The position numbers and the translations under genes are program-made. The notes under the pieces are model-generated. The model was not told where the DNA came from, searched no databases, and saw nothing but the letters and a program-made list of their open reading frames with translations. Positions 28,147 through 37,191 of a stretch of 64,000 nt of DNA are shown here, in pieces. Origin of the DNA: Mesorhizobium sp. CU3 (GTDB lineage Bacteria; Pseudomonadota; Alphaproteobacteria; Rhizobiales; Rhizobiaceae); NCBI RefSeq assembly GCF_006442965.1, contig NZ_VFWX01000013.1, positions 1-64,000 on the forward strand, written 5' to 3'. Within the stretch, counting starts at the first letter, position 1. Every line of letters begins with the position of its first letter.

Positions 28147-28929
28147 ATGACGACTGCGACACTGGGACAGCCCGGCCGCTTCGAGATCGGCAGGGTGTTC
28201 AACAACACGTTCGGCGTGATCGGACGCAACATCGGGCTTTGCGTTGGGCTTGCGGCGCTCTTCTCCGGGCTGCCGGCCTTTCTCATAAGGCTTTGGCAGC
28301 AACCGCAGATCGATGCGATGCTGCACCACGATCCGGCCGCCATGCCGGATCCCGGCGCGATGTTTGGCAACACCGCCGTCAGCGTCATCGGCGGCTTGAT
28401 CGCATTCGTTTTCGCGCTGCTGCTACAGGCCGCACTCATGCGGGCGACGATCGAGGATTTGAACGGCAAGCGGCCGTCCTTCGGCGACTGCATACAGATC
28501 GCGATCCGCTTCCTGCTGCCGACGCTCGCGGTTGGCCTGCTGGTCGGCCTGGGTGCCGGCCTTGGCCTCATCCTCCTGATCGTGCCCGGCATCATCCTGT
28601 GGCTGGGCTGGTCGATGTCGGTGCCGGTTCTGATCCAGGAGCGGCTCGGCGTGTTCGGCTCGATGTCGCGCAGCCGGGCGCTTACCAAGGGCAGCCGCTG
28701 GCCGTTGTTCGGCCTGTTCATCATCCTGATCGTCATCGCCATGATCATCCAGTGGGGGATGTTGCTGGTCCTGGTTCTGTTCGGCGGGATCCTCGCCGAA
28801 GTCGGATCCGCGCTGGTGCAGACCGTGGTGTCGATGGTGCTGTCGGTCGCCACGGCGGTCAGCTATGTCGAGCTGCGCCAGGCCAAGGAAGGCGCCAGCG
28901 TCGAGGAACTGGCGGAGATCTTTTCGTAA
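28147..28929 (+). CDS. Multi-pass membrane protein, paralogue A
   Basis: This 260-residue protein has about six hydrophobic segments. It begins FEIGRVFNNTFGVIGRNIG and ends YVELRQAKEGASVEELAEIFS. It is a clear paralogue of the protein encoded at 29123: both share RATIEDLNGKRPS-GDCIQIA and SRSRALTKGSRW. The family resembles uncharacterised proteins with a glycerophosphodiester phosphodiesterase-type membrane domain. ATG 28147 follows AAAGGGGG. It lies 149 bp from the divergent DUF4129 gene and may share its promoter region. Confidence 0.78.
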   Translation: MTTATLGQPGRFEIGRVFNNTFGVIGRNIGLCVGLAALFSGLPAFLIRLWQQPQIDAMLHHDPAAMPDPGAMFGNTAVSVIGGLIAFVFALLLQAALMRATIEDLNGKRPSFGDCIQIAIRFLLPTLAVGLLVGLGAGLGLILLIVPGIILWLGWSMSVPVLIQERLGVFGSMSRSRALTKGSRWPLFGLFIILIVIAMIIQWGMLLVLVLFGGILAEVGSALVQTVVSMVLSVATAVSYVELRQAKEGASVEELAEIFS

Positions 28930-29122
28930 GAGCCGAGATTAGAGCTTCGTCCGGCCGGGCAGGGCGAGGCATGGCCACACTGGTCTGGCCCGGCACGGGG
29001 GATGTTGCCGCGATTCGCGACCCGAACTTGCGTCCACGAGATACGCCGGCCGTTATCTCGTGTCGCGGACATTCATCTCGCAGAGTTATTCTTTGAATAT
29101 TTTATCAGCAGGGGGAAATAGC

Positions 29123-29989
29123 ATGGTGTCGGTGGCAAGTGACAGATTCGAGAGATTCAGCATCGGGCGGGCCTTCAGCAACACGTTTTCCGTCATAGGT
29201 CGCAGTTTCGGACCTCTTGTCGTCATCGTGGGGCTTTTTTCGACGCTGCCGGCGTTGCTCTATAATATCTGGAGCCTCACACAGGTTGCCAGGATGTCGG
29301 GTGGCGGGGGCGCTACCGGCTTAGACCAATCGGCCATGGCAGGTTTTGGCGCCATTTCGTTGATCGCCGGCCTGGTGCTTATGATGTTGGCCTTCCTCGC
29401 GCAAGCAGCGCTGGTGCGGGCGACAATCGAGGATTTGAACGGCAAGCGCCCCTCGGTCGGCGATTGCATCCAGATAGCCCTGAGCAGCTTCTTCCCCACG
29501 CTGGGAATTGGCCTTGTGATCATCCTGGCGTTGGTTCTGGCGGCGATGGTGTTGGGCGTGATGGCCATGGTCATCCCCGTCATCGGCGGGCTTATCGCGA
29601 TCCTTGCGCTTATCCCCATGGCCATGTGGCTGATCAGCATATCGGTCGCGGTACCCGTCCTGGTTCAGGAAAGGCCTGGCGTCTTCGCCTCGATTTCGCG
29701 CAGTAGAGCGCTGACGAAGGGCAGCCGCTGGCGGGTATTTGGGCTGTTTCTGATCATCGGTATCGCGGCGATGGTGCTTCAGATGGGTTTCACCTTGCTG
29801 TTTCAACTCGCCGTTGTCAGCAGCGGTGGCCTCACCGCCACCGGCATCATCGCAGGGGCCGTCGGAAGCAGCCTGCTGTCGACGATCTTCTCGGCGGTGA
29901 TTTCGGTGGCGATCGCGGTCACCTATGTCGAGCTGCGCCAGGTCAAGGAAGGCACCGGCGTCGAAGAACTGGCGGAGATCTTCTCTTAG
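29123..29989 (+). CDS. Multi-pass membrane protein, paralogue B
   Basis: This 288-residue protein has about six membrane helices and is the tandem paralogue of the preceding gene, with matching FSIGRAFSNTFSVIGRSFG start, RATIEDLNGKRPSVGDCIQI, SRSRALTKGSRW and EELAEIFS end. ATG 29123 follows an AGCAGGGGGAAATAGC ribosome site very like that of paralogue A. The 193-bp gap contains no evident gene. The pair looks like a local duplication followed by divergence; function unknown. Confidence 0.78.
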   Translation: MVSVASDRFERFSIGRAFSNTFSVIGRSFGPLVVIVGLFSTLPALLYNIWSLTQVARMSGGGGATGLDQSAMAGFGAISLIAGLVLMMLAFLAQAALVRATIEDLNGKRPSVGDCIQIALSSFFPTLGIGLVIILALVLAAMVLGVMAMVIPVIGGLIAILALIPMAMWLISISVAVPVLVQERPGVFASISRSRALTKGSRWRVFGLFLIIGIAAMVLQMGFTLLFQLAVVSSGGLTATGIIAGAVGSSLLSTIFSAVISVAIAVTYVELRQVKEGTGVEELAEIFS

Positions 29990-30016
29990 GTGCCAGCTTC
30001 GCTCGCGCCAGGCTGC

Positions 30017-31702
30017 TCAGCGACAACAGCTATGCTTTGCCTCGACGCGCGTCCGGCAAAGGCACGATGAGGTGATCGGTACGTCCGCTCTGGCCAATGC
30101 TGGGGCGAGCTTGCCCTGTAATCCGGGCAGTTCGTCGGTCTCGCCGCGCCGATTCAGGCATTCGACAAATCCATGCAGCGCCCAGACATTGTCCGGGTGC
30201 TGGGCGCAGCGCTGCACCGCGCCGCTGAGGCCCAGATCGTCGCGATAGACTTGCTCGGCCTCCGTCGCATGACCCTGGTCGAGCAGAAGCGCGGCCAGCG
30301 CATGGCGCGGCGGATGCATCCAGGCCCACGGTTCGGTGTAGGAGAGGTTGTCGTCGAGCGCGACCGCGCGCCGCAGACGATCATAGGCCTCGTCGTACCG
30401 GCCCTGGTGGTAGGCGAGCTCGCCGTCGAGCAGCGCCGCGCCGACCGCGAGCGAGGCTTTTGTCGGGTTGCTGAGGAAGCGGCGCTCCGGCGAAATGCTT
30501 TCGATTTGCCGGCTAAACCTCTCGCGCTCGCTCTCCGCGGCGGCAAAGTCGCGTAGCGTCGCATGCGCCACGCCCTTGGCGTAGTGCTGCATGGCGGTGG
30601 TCAAAACATAGAGTTCGGGCTCGGCAATCATCGGCTCGTCGATGATCTCGCGCCAGCGCCCGAAACGCACCTGCACATGCGAGCGCATCGCGTGATAGCC
30701 CTCGACCGTCTGGGTGAGCTTCGGCCGCTCGGGGATGGCGACCACATCGCGTGTCACCAGGCTGCGCACCTTGTCGGCCGCCCAAAGCGCAGGGCGGTAC
30801 TGGCCAAGGAACATGCAGGTAAACATCATCAGATGCAGGTCGTGGCAGCAGCCAAGCAGGTAATAGGTCGGCTCGCCGGCATAGGCGAGATAGAGGTCGT
30901 TGGCGCGCACAGCTTTCTCGCTGGCGAGCTTCGCCTTCTCATATTGGCCGCACAGCACATGGATGTGTCCCGGCATGTGGTTCATGTGGCCGGCATCCGG
31001 GCACATCGTGCCCAGCCGTTCGGCCGAGCGCATGCCGCGCTCCGGCTGCGTCGACATTTCGAGGAGATGGATGTGGAGATGCAGCGCCGCCGGATGCGGC
31101 GTCGTGCCGACCTCGTCCGACATCCGGATCGAACGCTCGCAGATCTCCAGCGCTTCGAGCACATCCGAATTCGGCGCCGGCGCGCCGGTCTTGAGGTTCC
31201 ACAGCCGCCTGACCGTGCGCATCATCAGCGCCTCGACGGTCAGCACCATCACATCATGGTCGTCGGGGAAGTCGCGATAGACCTCGCGCATCGCTGCGGC
31301 ATAAGCGTCGTCCCATTGTTCGAACGTGGCCGGGCTGACCCCATGCGGTTCCTGGAAACGCTCGGCCAGAGCCTCGATCAGCATCTGCTCGACGAGGCTG
31401 GCGTTCGCCGCATTGGCCCGCGCCAGCTGCACGTGCTCGAAACAGCGCTTGGCGGCCTGGTCGGCCTCCGCCTTGCCATGCTCCTTCCAGGTCAAATTGT
31501 AAAAAGGCCCGGCCGCATAGGCGATGCCCCAATGCACGAAGGCGCAGCCGGGATCGCTCTCCAGCGCCCTCTCGAAGCATTTGATGCCTTCCTCGTGGTT
31601 GAAGCCGTAGCACCAGTTCAGCCCGATATCGAACCAGCGCTGCGTTTCGGTCGAGGCCGTGGAGATGGGACGGCGATAGGTGCCGAGGTCGAAGTGGTCC
31701 AT
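30017..31702 (-). CDS. Tetratricopeptide-repeat protein
   Basis: This 561-residue, probably cytosolic, all-helical protein starts MDHFDLGTYRRPISTAST. TPR-like units include WFDIGLNWCYGFNHEEGIKCFERALESDP (residues about 23-51) and YHQGRYDEAYDRLRRAVALDDN near the C-terminus. A His/Met/Cys-rich central part (MNHMPGHIHVLCGQYEKA and CCHDLHLMMFTCMF) is typical of this uncharacterised TPR family in proteobacteria. A small membrane protein gene lies 36 bp upstream on the same strand. No enzymatic motif is seen. Confidence 0.8.
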   Translation of the reverse strand: MDHFDLGTYRRPISTASTETQRWFDIGLNWCYGFNHEEGIKCFERALESDPGCAFVHWGIAYAAGPFYNLTWKEHGKAEADQAAKRCFEHVQLARANAANASLVEQMLIEALAERFQEPHGVSPATFEQWDDAYAAAMREVYRDFPDDHDVMVLTVEALMMRTVRRLWNLKTGAPAPNSDVLEALEICERSIRMSDEVGTTPHPAALHLHIHLLEMSTQPERGMRSAERLGTMCPDAGHMNHMPGHIHVLCGQYEKAKLASEKAVRANDLYLAYAGEPTYYLLGCCHDLHLMMFTCMFLGQYRPALWAADKVRSLVTRDVVAIPERPKLTQTVEGYHAMRSHVQVRFGRWREIIDEPMIAEPELYVLTTAMQHYAKGVAHATLRDFAAAESERERFSRQIESISPERRFLSNPTKASLAVGAALLDGELAYHQGRYDEAYDRLRRAVALDDNLSYTEPWAWMHPPRHALAALLLDQGHATEAEQVYRDDLGLSGAVQRCAQHPDNVWALHGFVECLNRRGETDELPGLQGKLAPALARADVPITSSCLCRTRVEAKHSCCR

Positions 31703-31738
31703 GGTTCTCGCGCAAGCCTTAACCGAGAAGCAGGCAGT

Positions 31739-32143
31739 TTATGTAAAGTGAGATGCAATCTGCTCTATAGGATCTTTATCCGGGCGAACCAAAAGCCAGA
31801 AAATCAGACCTATAGCGCCCCCGAAAATCCCTACCAAGGCGCATGTATATAAAACTGGGCCGATTTCGTACGATGCCTGCCACCGAACCAGGCATAATGC
31901 GAACAATGGCGCGAAAACCGCAAGGAAGCCAACGACAGCATATATCCAAAAATGCCGCCAGCGCTTCCGCCTTAGAGCGTAGAAAGCGGGAATCCCGATT
32001 ACTGCCTCCAGAAAATAGAATACCAGGCACATAAACATGAAGCCCGCCAGCAGCGTGATGTGAGAGCGGTGCATGTGGAGATTGTAGCCGGCCACAGCCG
32101 CCGGGATAATGGGTGCAAGAAAGAACGCCCAACGGGCACGCAT
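31739..32143 (-). CDS. Small four-helix membrane protein
   Basis: This protein of about 134 residues has four hydrophobic segments: FFLAPIIPAAVAGY, ITLLAGFMFMCLVFYFLEAV, FWIYAVVGFLAVFAPLFALC and CALVGIFGGAIGLIFWLLV. I chose ATG 32143 because AGGGAG lies about 7 bp upstream; ATG 32164 is the alternative. Its base composition is noticeably less GC-rich than its neighbours. It is not recognised as a named family. It lies just upstream of the TPR gene. Confidence 0.6.
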   Translation of the reverse strand: MRARWAFFLAPIIPAAVAGYNLHMHRSHITLLAGFMFMCLVFYFLEAVIGIPAFYALRRKRWRHFWIYAVVGFLAVFAPLFALCLVRWQASYEIGPVLYTCALVGIFGGAIGLIFWLLVRPDKDPIEQIASHFT

Positions 32144-32226
32144 CAGAACACTCCCTGTCGGCATGAGCGCATCAGATTACAGACAGATGAGCAATTATCG
32201 TGTCAAGGTTGTCTGCAGCATCCCTC

Positions 32227-33348
32227 TCAGTCGAACCGCGCGGGACGAAACGGCTCAAGCAACGGGCTGGCCGCGCCGCTGACGATCTCGCCGGCCAGCA
32301 CTTCTCCCGTGATCAGACCCAGCGTCGCGCCGCTGTGGCTGAAGACGACGTGGTAGCCCGGAATGCCGGTCAACTGGCCGAATACCGGTTCGCCGTCGGC
32401 TGGTATCGGCTTGGGCCCCATATGATGGCTTTCCAGGGTAAGCGTCGGGTTGCCCTCCAGCACTTTGGAGGCTTCCTCCAGCAGGCCTGTGATCGTCGAC
32501 GGCTTGACCTCATAGCTACCGTCTTCGCGCACGACAACCTCTTCCTCGGACCAGGCCGAATCCAGCGCGAAACCGCCGTTCGGCGTCGGCCGGATGGCGA
32601 CGCGCGGCGTGTTGAGCACGGCGCGCAGCGGGTGGCGTACCGGCTTGCTGAACAGAAGCAGCGCGCGCGTCGTGCCGTCGCCGACGCGGCTGCCTGCTTT
32701 CGCCGCCATAGCCGGCACCGCCGGACCTGTCGCGACCACCACTGCATCCGCGTCGACCACCTGACCCGAAGCCGTCCTAACGCCGGTCGCGCGGCCACTG
32801 GCAAGAATGACATCGGCTGCACCACTGTCGGTGAGGATACGCCCGCCGCGTTCGCCGAACTCGCGCAGCAACAGCCCGATCAGCGACGGCAGGTCGACCC
32901 AGCCTTCGCCGGCATTGAAGATGGCGCCTTGGCGAGAAACGGCCTTCGCGTCGACACCCGGCGTAACGGCGGCGATGTTGCCGGGCGCAAGCAGGCGCGT
33001 CTCGTAGCCGATCGCCTGTTCGTGACGATAAATCTCCGCGATCTGGTTGGCGGCATTGTCGGCGTCCCAGGTGAGCCCACCGTCGAGCCGCAGCCAGGCG
33101 CGGCAATCCTGCACTGCGGCGAGCTTCCTGTAGCGGTCCAGGCCGGCCATGCGCAGCGCGTGGTAGGCGGCGGAGCGTTTGCGCGCCGAGTTGAGCCAGG
33201 CGAGCGAACGCGACGACGCGCCATTGGCGACCGGCCCATCGGTGACGATCGTCACCTGCGCGCCGAGCCGGGCGAGGTGAACGGCGGTCGAGACGCCGAA
33301 GATACCGGCACCGATGACGGCGACCTTGAGGGCGGATTTATCGGTCAT
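32227..33348 (-). CDS. FAD-dependent amino-acid oxidase/dehydrogenase (DAO family)
   Basis: This 373-residue flavoprotein opens with the dinucleotide-binding motif VAVIGAGIFGVSTAVHLARLGA (glycines at 13, 15 and 18). The C-terminal GYHVVFSHSGATLGLITGEVLAGEI is the second FAD-contacting block of the DAO fold. Substrates of this family are D-amino acids, glycine, sarcosine or related amines. It lies just downstream of a polar amino-acid ABC transporter on the same strand, so it likely oxidises the imported compound. ATG 33348 follows a weak ribosome site. Confidence 0.82.
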   Translation of the reverse strand: MTDKSALKVAVIGAGIFGVSTAVHLARLGAQVTIVTDGPVANGASSRSLAWLNSARKRSAAYHALRMAGLDRYRKLAAVQDCRAWLRLDGGLTWDADNAANQIAEIYRHEQAIGYETRLLAPGNIAAVTPGVDAKAVSRQGAIFNAGEGWVDLPSLIGLLLREFGERGGRILTDSGAADVILASGRATGVRTASGQVVDADAVVVATGPAVPAMAAKAGSRVGDGTTRALLLFSKPVRHPLRAVLNTPRVAIRPTPNGGFALDSAWSEEEVVVREDGSYEVKPSTITGLLEEASKVLEGNPTLTLESHHMGPKPIPADGEPVFGQLTGIPGYHVVFSHSGATLGLITGEVLAGEIVSGAASPLLEPFRPARFD

Positions 33349-33403
33349 GGCTGCTGCTTTCGATGATCGGGCTTTGGCTTGGGAGAGGGCGCGGCGGCAT
33401 CGC

Positions 33404-34918
33404 TCACAGCACCTCGGCGAGGAATTGCCGGAGTCTCGGGCTCTTCGGCCGGTCGAAGATCTCCGCCGGCGGGCCGACCTCGACGATGCGGCCTTCGTCC
33501 ATGAAGGCGACCTGGTCGGCCACCTTGCGGGCAAACCCCATCTCATGGGTGACGACGATCATCGTCATGCCGCGACGGCCGAGATCGGCCATCAGGTTGA
33601 GCACGCCCTTGACCAGTTCGGGGTCGAGCGCGCTGGTCACCTCGTCGAAGAGGATGACTTCAGGGTCCATCGCCAGCGCACGGGCGATGGCCACGCGCTG
33701 TTGCTGGCCGCCGGAGAGGCGGCTCGGCCGGTAGTCGGCGCGGGCGGCGAGTCCCACTTCCGTCAGGCGCGCTTCGGCAAGGCGCTTCGCTTGGCTCCGC
33801 GGCATGCCTTTGATCTCGGTCAGCGCCAGCATGACGTTCTCGATCGCGGTATGGTTCGGGAATAGGTTGAAATGCTGGAAGACCATGCCGACGCGCCGGC
33901 GCAGCGTCTCCGGCTTCATCGCCAGGATGCTTTGGCCGTCGAGCAACACGTCGCCGGCCTTCGGCTCGACCAGCCGGTTGAGGCAGCGCAGCAGCGTCGA
34001 TTTCCCCGAACCCGACGGCCCGATGACGCAGGTGACCGTGCCCGGCTCGACCTTCAGCTTGATCTGCTTCAGCACCTGCAATTCGCCATAAGCCATGTCG
34101 AGATCGCGCACTTCGAGGCTGCCGGCCTTGATCGCCGGCCGCGCCGCGCCGGACGACGCCGTGTCCTTCAATTCGCCGACCTCGACCAGCCCGCTGACCA
34201 CGCCGCCCGGCTTTTGCTTGCCGAGCCGCAGGCGGTTGTCGATGGTGTTGACCACATGGGTGAGCGGCACGGTGATGATGAGATAGAACATGCCGGCCAG
34301 GAGCAGCGGCGACAGGTTTCCGGTGACCACGGCCTGGTCCTGGCCGATGCGGAAAATCTCGCGTTCGGAAGCGAGCAGGCCGAGGAAGTAGACGAGGCTG
34401 GAATCCTTGACGTTGCCGATGAACTGGTTGACCAGGGCCGGCAGCACACGGCGCACGCCTTGCGGAATGACGATCAGCCGCATGCCCTGGCCATAGCTCA
34501 TCGAGAGCGCGCGGCAAGCTTCCATCTGGCCGCTTTCGACGCTTTGGATACCCGAGCGAAAGATCTCGCCGATATAGGCGCCGGCGATCAGGCTGAGCGC
34601 GAGGATGCCGAGCGGGTAGGGGGAGGGCCCAAAAATCTCGCGACCGATACGGGCAAAGCCCTGGCCGATCAGGAGGATGGTGAGGATCGCTGGGAGCCCG
34701 CGAAAAATGTCGGTGTAGACGCGCGCCGGAATGCGCAGCCAGGCGGAGCGCGAAATGCCCATCACGGCAAGCACCATGCCGATGAAGATGCCAAGCACGG
34801 TCGAGGCCGCGGCTAGGATCAGCGTGTTCTTCAAGCCGACCATGAGCAGCGACGGCAGTACTTCGGCCATCGCGTCCCAGTCGAAAAAGCTGCGCTGAAG
34901 GTTTGCTAACCAGTCCAT
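33404..34918 (-). CDS. Fused amino-acid ABC transporter permease/ATP-binding protein
   Basis: This 504-residue protein joins two subunits normally made separately. Residues 1-235 are a HisM-type permease with the EAA loop at about 133-153 (EACRALSMSYGQGMR). Residues about 266-504 are a GlnQ-type ATPase with Walker A IGPSGSGKST (299-308), signature LSGGQQQ (401-407), Walker B VILFDE (421-426) and the switch His in VVTHEMGFA. The two are joined by a polar linker (about 236-265) with no stop or frameshift seen. The binding-protein gene is upstream on the same strand. Confidence 0.92.
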   Translation of the reverse strand: MDWLANLQRSFFDWDAMAEVLPSLLMVGLKNTLILAAASTVLGIFIGMVLAVMGISRSAWLRIPARVYTDIFRGLPAILTILLIGQGFARIGREIFGPSPYPLGILALSLIAGAYIGEIFRSGIQSVESGQMEACRALSMSYGQGMRLIVIPQGVRRVLPALVNQFIGNVKDSSLVYFLGLLASEREIFRIGQDQAVVTGNLSPLLLAGMFYLIITVPLTHVVNTIDNRLRLGKQKPGGVVSGLVEVGELKDTASSGAARPAIKAGSLEVRDLDMAYGELQVLKQIKLKVEPGTVTCVIGPSGSGKSTLLRCLNRLVEPKAGDVLLDGQSILAMKPETLRRRVGMVFQHFNLFPNHTAIENVMLALTEIKGMPRSQAKRLAEARLTEVGLAARADYRPSRLSGGQQQRVAIARALAMDPEVILFDEVTSALDPELVKGVLNLMADLGRRGMTMIVVTHEMGFARKVADQVAFMDEGRIVEVGPPAEIFDRPKSPRLRQFLAEVL

Positions 34919-35019
34919 CCGCCAACCTGCCCTGCTCGGCGACGGAATTCTCCGTCGCGCGATCGCTCACCACCTGCCTGAAAGGCCGCCGGCATTCGCG
35001 CCGGCGGCAAATTTACAGG

Positions 35020-35856
35020 TCAGTTCTTCTTGGGGAGATATTGCTCCGGCATCGGCGATCCGGGGAACCATTTCTGGTAGAGGTCGCGCCAGGTGCCGTC
35101 CTGCATGGCTTCATGGATGCCCTTGTTCAAAGCCTCGCGGAAAGCGTCGTTGCCCTTCCGGATGACGAAACCGGCCGGCGCGTCGAAGGACGGGATGTTG
35201 ACGGCGATCTTGAGCGCCGGATAGCGCTCGCCATATTGTTTGGCCGCCTCATAGTCGAGGAAGTGGCCGTCGATCGTACCGTTGTTGAGCGCGGCGATGG
35301 CCGAGTTGTTGTCGGGGAACTTCACCAGGTCGGTGTTGGTGAAATTCTTGGCGGCGTAGATCTCCTGCAGCGTGCCCTGCACGACGCCGAGGCGCTTGCC
35401 GGCGAGGCCGTCGGCGCTGGTGATCTTGGGATCTGACGTCAGCACCGACAGATATCCGGCGAGATAGCCGTCGGAGAAATCGACCGTCTGCTTGCGCTTC
35501 TCCGTCGTGCCGATCGCCGCGACCGCGACATCGAAGCGCTGGTTGGCGACCGAAGGCATCAGCGCCGAGAATTCCTGGCCGGTGAAGGTCACCTGTTCCG
35601 GCTTGAAGCCCATGCGGCCGACCACGTTGAGGAAGAATTCGAGGTCGAAGCCGGTGAACTTGCCGTCGGCGGTGGTGAAGGCATAGGGCTTGGCGTCGCC
35701 CATCGTGCCGACGCTGATCGTCTTGGGGTCGATGAGATTGTAGGGATTGTCCGCCGCCCAGGCCTTGGGCAGCGAAAGCGCCGCCAGCGCGATGGCGAAG
35801 AACACCGAGCCGATGCGCTGCCGCCGGCTCGCTGTGAAAAGACCTCTTATGCTCAT
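35020..35856 (-). CDS. Periplasmic amino-acid ABC transporter substrate-binding protein
   Basis: This 278-residue family-3 solute-binding protein has an N-terminal signal peptide (basic start, then VFFAIALAALSLPKAWA, cleavage likely before ADNPY). Conserved blocks include GKFTGFDLEFFLNVVGRMGF, DVAVAAIGTTEKRKQTVDFSDGY and GKRLGVVQGT. It would deliver a polar amino acid or opine-like compound to the fused permease/ATPase. ATG 35856 has GGAG at good spacing. The promoter region faces the divergent LacI gene and carries two operator-like palindromes. Confidence 0.9.
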   Translation of the reverse strand: MSIRGLFTASRRQRIGSVFFAIALAALSLPKAWAADNPYNLIDPKTISVGTMGDAKPYAFTTADGKFTGFDLEFFLNVVGRMGFKPEQVTFTGQEFSALMPSVANQRFDVAVAAIGTTEKRKQTVDFSDGYLAGYLSVLTSDPKITSADGLAGKRLGVVQGTLQEIYAAKNFTNTDLVKFPDNNSAIAALNNGTIDGHFLDYEAAKQYGERYPALKIAVNIPSFDAPAGFVIRKGNDAFREALNKGIHEAMQDGTWRDLYQKWFPGSPMPEQYLPKKN

Positions 35857-35964
35857 TTGGTTGTTCTCCACTCTGAAGATCGGTTCAAGCCGGGCTCTGA
35901 AAACGGCCCGGCGGTCAATTCGACACGGCTTCCGATGCGGCGCCTCCCGGCGCTCTTTTTCTTA

Positions 35965-35999
35965 TGAGACCGGTCTCAAATGCGAATGAGACCGGTCTC
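35965..35999. promoter_or_regulatory. Tandem LacI-type operators between the transporter and regulator genes
   Basis: TGAGACCGGTCTCA (35965-35978) is a perfect 14-bp palindrome, and GAGACCGGTCTC recurs perfectly at 35988-35999. Their centres are 22 bp apart, about two helical turns, which suits two repressor dimers on one face. The central CG of an even palindrome is typical of LacI-family operators. A TTGACA-like -35 (36000-36005) directly abuts the second site, so the regulator would repress itself as well as the transporter. Confidence 0.8.
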
Positions 36000-36061
36000 T
36001 TGACATTTGTAGGCACAGCGACGACCATTCGTCAACGCGTTTGAGAGCGACTGCCCAAGGA

Positions 36062-37123
36062 ATGAAGCGCCCACCCAAGGCTCCCTCCGTCACCGTCAGC
36101 GACGTCGCCCGCGAAGCAGGGGTTTCGAAGGCGACGGCGGCGCGCGTGCTGGGCGGCTACGGCACGGTGAGCGAGACGGTGCGCGTCGCCGTGCTGGAAG
36201 CCGCCAGGGCGCTCGACTACCGGCCGAACGAACTGGCGCGCAGCATGACGACCGGGCGCTCAGGAAGCATCGGCGTGGTTGTCGGCGACATCGAGAACCC
36301 GTTCTTCTCGCTGGCCGTTCGCGGCATCAGCGACGTTGCGCGCTTGTCCGGCATCAACGTCATCCTCGCCAATTCGGGCGAAGACGTCGAAGCCGAGAAG
36401 AACGCGATCCGCGTCCTCCTGGCCAAGCAGGTCGACGGGCTGATCGTGACGCCGGCCCAGGCCGGCGAGATCGCGCATCTCAAGGAGATCGCCTGTCCGC
36501 TGGCGCTGCTCGACCGCGCTTTGCCGGGGCTTGCCGTCGACACCGTCACGGTCGACGACCGCAATGCCGCGCTGCAGGCCACGCGCATCCTGACCCGGGA
36601 AGGGCACCGAAGGATCGCTTATGTCACCGCGGCGGTGTTGTCGGGAGACTTTCGCGGCGCGGCGTCCAGGATCAACACCTCGACGGTGCGCGAGCGCATA
36701 CTCGGCTTCATCGAGGCCTGCCGCGAAGCGGGCATAGAAGGCGCGGAGCGCAACATCCATTTCGGCAGCGGGCGATCGGAGAGCGCGCACGCCATGGTGC
36801 AGCGCCTGCTCAAAAGCCAGGAGCGGCCGACGGCGATCCTCGCCTCCGACAGCGTCGTGGCGCTCGACCTGTTCAAGGCGATCCGCGAATGCGGCTTCAG
36901 CATCCCGCGCGACATATCGCTGATCACCTTCCACGATGCCGACTGGACGAGCGTCACCACGCCGCCGATCACCGTCATCGACCAGCCTGTCTATGCGCTG
37001 GGAAAATTGGTGGCGGAGCTGTTAATACGCCGCCTGAAAGGCGACGACCGGCCGCCCGAAAGGATCGTGCTGCCGACGACGATCATCGAACGGATGTCGG
37101 TAGGTCCGTCGTCAGAGATATGA
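36062..37123 (+). CDS. LacI-family transcriptional regulator
   Basis: This 353-residue repressor has an N-terminal LacI helix-turn-helix (VTVSDVAREAGVSKATAARV, about 10-29) with the hinge region YRPNELARSM. The periplasmic-binding-protein-like effector domain follows (SIGVVVGDIENPFFSLAVRG to the C-terminus). ATG 36062 directly follows AAGGA; an in-frame TTG at 36041 is the alternative. It is divergent from an amino-acid transporter, which is a less usual target for LacI regulators, and two matching palindromes lie between them. The inducer is unknown. Confidence 0.9.
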   Translation: MKRPPKAPSVTVSDVAREAGVSKATAARVLGGYGTVSETVRVAVLEAARALDYRPNELARSMTTGRSGSIGVVVGDIENPFFSLAVRGISDVARLSGINVILANSGEDVEAEKNAIRVLLAKQVDGLIVTPAQAGEIAHLKEIACPLALLDRALPGLAVDTVTVDDRNAALQATRILTREGHRRIAYVTAAVLSGDFRGAASRINTSTVRERILGFIEACREAGIEGAERNIHFGSGRSESAHAMVQRLLKSQERPTAILASDSVVALDLFKAIRECGFSIPRDISLITFHDADWTSVTTPPITVIDQPVYALGKLVAELLIRRLKGDDRPPERIVLPTTIIERMSVGPSSEI

Positions 37124-37140
37124 GAGTTTGAAAAGCAATC

Positions 37141-37172
37141 GGCCGGCGCGGCTCAGCTAAGCCACGCCGGCC
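37141..37172. terminator. Bidirectional hairpin terminator
   Basis: GGCCGGCG (37141-37148) pairs with CGCCGGCC (37165-37172), and GGCT/AGCC extends the stem inside. It lies between the convergent LacI gene (stop 37123) and the binding-protein gene (stop 37192). On the minus strand the stem is followed by GATTGCTTTTC, a short T run. The T tracts are weak, so rho independence is uncertain. Confidence 0.55.
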
Positions 37173-37191
37173 CGGTCCTATCCCGGGAGGA

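Noticed and set aside
30563..31852. A 429-residue plus-strand frame opposite the TPR gene
   Set aside because: It is antisense to a protein with clear TPR units and has His/Arg-rich shadow composition.
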